DNA of 7,361 bases, from contig JBEEIB010000013.1 of the NCBI GenBank assembly GCA_041167675.1, positions 1 through 7,361 of the forward strand. Direction: 5' to 3'. A program made the translations under genes and the position numbers. Each line of letters opens with the position of its first letter. Position 1 is the first letter of the stretch. Shown here piece by piece: positions 5,497 through 7,361 of this stretch. The notes beneath the pieces were generated by a model. It worked only from the letters and a program-made list of their open reading frames with translations, was not told where the DNA came from and ran no database searches. The stretch is from DASTDH01 sp041167675. Its GTDB lineage: Bacteria; Verrucomicrobiota; Verrucomicrobiia; Chthoniobacterales; JAFAMB01.

Positions 5497-5599
5497 ACCG
5501 ATACCGATAAGCTGTGGCGCAGCGAAAGACCAACGGCAAGGTGCAACGGTAACGGATCGGCAAACAACGGAGTGTATAGCGCAAGCCGATCTATGACCC

Positions 5600-5737
5600 C
5601 TAACGCTTTAAAAAGCTCTCCCGCTTCGGTCCGATCGCTCGACACTTCGGACAGGCGCCCTGGAACCAAGTAGTGCGTAGCTTTCGAATCACGCCCTGAG
5701 CCTTTCCACAGAACGGGCAAAACTGAGCGTACTCCAC
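5600..5737 (-). CDS. Small zinc-ribbon ORF resembling Lar-type proteins
   Basis: A 45-codon minus-strand ORF from GTG 5737 has two Cys pairs, FCPFCGK (Cys7 and Cys10) and ACPKCRAIGPKRE (Cys29 and Cys32), separated by 18 residues with a Trp between. The order CPFCG, then W, then CxxC followed closely by GP is the layout of small zinc-ribbon proteins like the Lar (restriction alleviation) family often carried by phages and plasmids. The tail is basic (ESFLKR). No good ribosome binding site precedes the GTG, which is the only standard start codon in the frame after the upstream TGA. It may be a real mini-protein, a remnant or a chance frame. Four well-placed cysteines in 45 residues favour one of the first two. 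An anti-restriction role is speculation from family resemblance. Confidence 0.42.
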   Translation of the reverse strand: MEYAQFCPFCGKAQGVIRKLRTTWFQGACPKCRAIGPKRESFLKR

Positions 5738-5861
5738 CTGATGGACGGCTTGACGATCTTGAACGGCACCGGCTCAGTTAGTTTAATTCCGTTGCCGCCT
5801 CGCTTCCGCGTCCAGAAATAGTCAGTTAAATATCAGTCTCTGGAGCGGATTAAACAATCCT

Positions 5862-6875
5862 CTACATCGTAAGTACGACCCGGAATCTGACCTTTCCCGT
5901 GATCATCTGATCGTACGCTTCCGCGACACTCGAGAGCGGATACTTCTCAATCATCGGCCGAACACCGGTTACAGCACTGAACCGCAACGTATCTTCAGAA
6001 TCTTTGGCTGTTCCGGAGGGCCAGCCCTGAATAGATCGTCTACGGGCAATTAAGTCGAGAGCGTTGATCGCCAAAGGCTCCATCGCTGCCGCGACAATCA
6101 GAAGTTTCCCATTCGCCGACAGTCCACCAACCAGGGCCGATATTGATTGGGCCTCGGGAGCAGTCGCTAAGACGACGCGCGCACCGCCTAATTTTTGCAG
6201 TTCTTCAGCCGGAGCACTCGAGCCGGAGTCGATATAATGCTTCGCTCCCAACTTGATCGCGAGGGGCTCCTTGTCCTTGCTTCGTCCCACTGCCACCGTG
6301 ACAAACCCCATCCGATTCGCGTATTGAATCCCCAGATGTCCCAGACCACCGACGCCCTGGACTGCGACGATATCTCCGGGTCCTGCTCCGGAATGCCAAA
6401 GCGAGTTGAACACGGTAATACCAGCACAAAGCAGCGGCGCTGCCTCTTCAGGCGAAAGGTCATCGGGTCTGGAAGCAACTGCCTCTGCCGGAGGGATGAC
6501 ATACTCTGCAAAACCACCATCGTGACTGATACCCGTAACTTTTCCTGATTGGCAGAGGATGAAATCTCCGCGTCGACAAGCTTCGCAACAGAAACAATGG
6601 CCGCCATGCCATCCGACACCAACGTGTTGGCCGACCTTCCAAAAGCTGGCGTCGGCTCCGACCGCATCGATGCGCCCCGCAATCTCATGTCCAGGAACTC
6701 GCGGATAGGAGAGTCCAGGCCATAGCCCTTCTTTGACAAACCTGTCGCTGTGGCATATGCCGCACGCTTCGACTTTGATACGAACTTCTCCCGGCCCGGG
6801 CTCTGGAATGTCTCGCTCCACGAGTTCAAAGTTCGCACCTGGTTTGTTAATCTGTGCCACTTTCATTCGCGCCAT
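5862..6875 (-). CDS. Zinc-dependent alcohol dehydrogenase (medium-chain MDR family)
   Basis: The 337-residue protein has the full signature of a bacterial zinc ADH, which interconverts alcohols and aldehydes or ketones with NAD(P). An N-terminal GroES-like domain carries the catalytic zinc ligands Cys41 (GICHSD), His63 and Glu64 (PGHEIAG) and Cys150 (PLLCAG). The structural zinc lobe has Cys94, Cys97, Cys100 and Cys108 in HCFCCEACRRGDFILC, with an extra Cys96 where Gly is usual. The Rossmann cofactor loop is VQGVGGLGHLG (about 172-182). Length and order are normal and no defect is seen. AAAGGA (6885-6890 on the minus strand) lies 9 bases before ATG 6875, which supports this start. Met4 (6866) matches the more usual MKVA start of the family but is farther from the site. 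Substrate and cofactor preference cannot be told. No partner gene adjoins it. Confidence 0.94.
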   Translation of the reverse strand: MARMKVAQINKPGANFELVERDIPEPGPGEVRIKVEACGICHSDRFVKEGLWPGLSYPRVPGHEIAGRIDAVGADASFWKVGQHVGVGWHGGHCFCCEACRRGDFILCQSGKVTGISHDGGFAEYVIPPAEAVASRPDDLSPEEAAPLLCAGITVFNSLWHSGAGPGDIVAVQGVGGLGHLGIQYANRMGFVTVAVGRSKDKEPLAIKLGAKHYIDSGSSAPAEELQKLGGARVVLATAPEAQSISALVGGLSANGKLLIVAAAMEPLAINALDLIARRRSIQGWPSGTAKDSEDTLRFSAVTGVRPMIEKYPLSSVAEAYDQMITGKVRFRVVLTM

Positions 6876-6895
6876 AAATCCGATTCCTTTCAGTC

Positions 6896-6925
6896 ATTAA
6901 TTGGGTTTCACGGAGGTCTGGTCAA
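6896..6925 (-). promoter_or_regulatory. Possible sigma-70-like promoter of the alcohol dehydrogenase gene
   Basis: On the minus strand TTGACC (6925-6920) matches the -35 consensus at 5 of 6 positions. ATTAAT (6901-6896) matches TATAAT at 4 of 6, with an 18-base spacer. It would give a leader of roughly 15 bases containing the ribosome binding site. This is a pattern match only. Confidence 0.3.
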
Positions 6926-7126
6926 AGAAGCGCGTCTCAGAGCCTTCTAAAGGGGAAAAAAAGCACCAAGACAAGAGCAATAAAAAAACTAAAGCTGGAA
7001 AATTAATCGGGCGGTTACGTTACACCGTCAGCAAGCGAACAAGCTAGTTGAAGTCTGAGGAGAAAGGTCGAGGAGATATCGCAACTTTCAGCATCCGCGC
7101 AGGCAAATTTCTGCGAACCCAATCAC

Positions 7127-7348
7127 GTGGATTTCCTTTTCAAGTGGAGACACCGAGACGGCTCGACAGTCGAGTTTAGTCCGGCCGGTTGGATCTCCGA
7201 TGATCCCATCAAGGCGGATTGGCTCTCAGAAATTAGTCAGCTTTACAGTTCTACTCCGGGAATTCCTCCGCCCATTCGTAACTGGCTACAGGAAGAGTGC
7301 GAGCTCATTGATGTCAGTGGCCCCGATGGTTGGGAGTTGACGCCCTGA
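7127..7348 (+). CDS. Small hypothetical protein
   Basis: A 73-codon ORF runs from GTG 7127 to TGA 7346-7348 and encodes a soluble, acidic, Trp-rich protein (MDFLFKWRHRDGSTVEFSPA; the C-terminus is GPDGWELTP). No family is recognised. The frame is open upstream to a TGA at 7049, and the preceding codons also look protein-like, but they contain no ATG, GTG or TTG. There is no ribosome binding site near GTG 7127. Strong purine-rich sites (GAGGAGA at 7057-7063, GAGGAG at 7070-7075) lie about 50 bases upstream, where only CTG or ATA codons could serve as starts. It may be a real small gene with an uncertain start or a chance frame. Confidence 0.4.
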   Translation: MDFLFKWRHRDGSTVEFSPAGWISDDPIKADWLSEISQLYSSTPGIPPPIRNWLQEECELIDVSGPDGWELTP

Positions 7349-7361
7349 CAACTTCTTTATT

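Noticed and set aside
5436..5720. 94-codon minus-strand frame overlapping the zinc-ribbon ORF
   Set aside because: No motif, and it covers both the Tn3 relic and the zinc-ribbon frame. The Cys-pair frame is more convincing.
6188..6838. 216-codon minus-strand frame and a 117-codon forward frame inside the alcohol dehydrogenase gene
   Set aside because: Both are shadows of a gene with all zinc ligands and the Rossmann motif intact in its own frame.
1..7361. CRISPR arrays, tRNA, rRNA, toxin-antitoxin or phage-defence operon
   Set aside because: No regularly spaced repeats, no recognisable RNA genes, and no linked gene pair with such a signature were seen by eye.

Overview
The window is bacterial DNA of moderate GC content. 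It holds compact bacterial genes with Shine-Dalgarno sites, and remnants of IS630, IS66 and Tn3-type elements. Nothing fixes the phylum. The mix of a flavin nitronate monooxygenase family protein, a zinc alcohol dehydrogenase, a LigD-type ligase and many decayed fragments would suit a soil or sediment bacterium, for example an acidobacterial or verrucomicrobial genome, but that is a guess.

Layout. (a) 1-1695, forward: the 3' part of a short-chain dehydrogenase/reductase (SDR) gene whose catalytic Tyr and probably Asn positions are substituted, then a complete nitronate monooxygenase/enoyl reductase-like flavoprotein. (b) 1696-2009: about 310 bases with no recognisable gene. (c) 2010-3128: an apparently complete IS630-family insertion sequence with 29-bp inverted repeats, flanking TA dinucleotides and an intact 355-aa DDE transposase. 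Its TAG stop codon is made from the terminal TA plus one host base. (d) 3129-5860: a gene graveyard. In order it holds an SSB N-terminal fragment (-), a cluster of strong inverted repeats, a SelB-type C-terminal winged-helix ORF (+), the left end of an IS66-like element with a frameshifted accessory ORF (+), a DNA ligase (LigD-like) adenylation-domain fragment (-), the C-terminal third of an alpha/beta hydrolase with a 1-nt deletion (+), one apparently intact two-helix membrane protein (+), a Tn3-family transposase fragment (+), and a 45-codon zinc-ribbon ORF (-). (e) 5862-6875, reverse: an intact zinc-dependent medium-chain alcohol dehydrogenase with a good ribosome binding site and a plausible promoter. 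(f) 7127-7348: a small uncharacterised forward ORF.

The genes do not form one pathway. The two ends are ordinary oxidoreductase genes. The middle looks like an insertion and deletion hot spot where unrelated pieces were joined and are decaying. I did not find convincing evidence of a new multi-gene system. The observations most worth a second look are the insertion-dependent stop codon of the IS630 transposase, the SDR active-site substitutions, the overlapping inverted repeats at 3450-3580, and the overlooked small zinc-ribbon ORF at 5600-5737.
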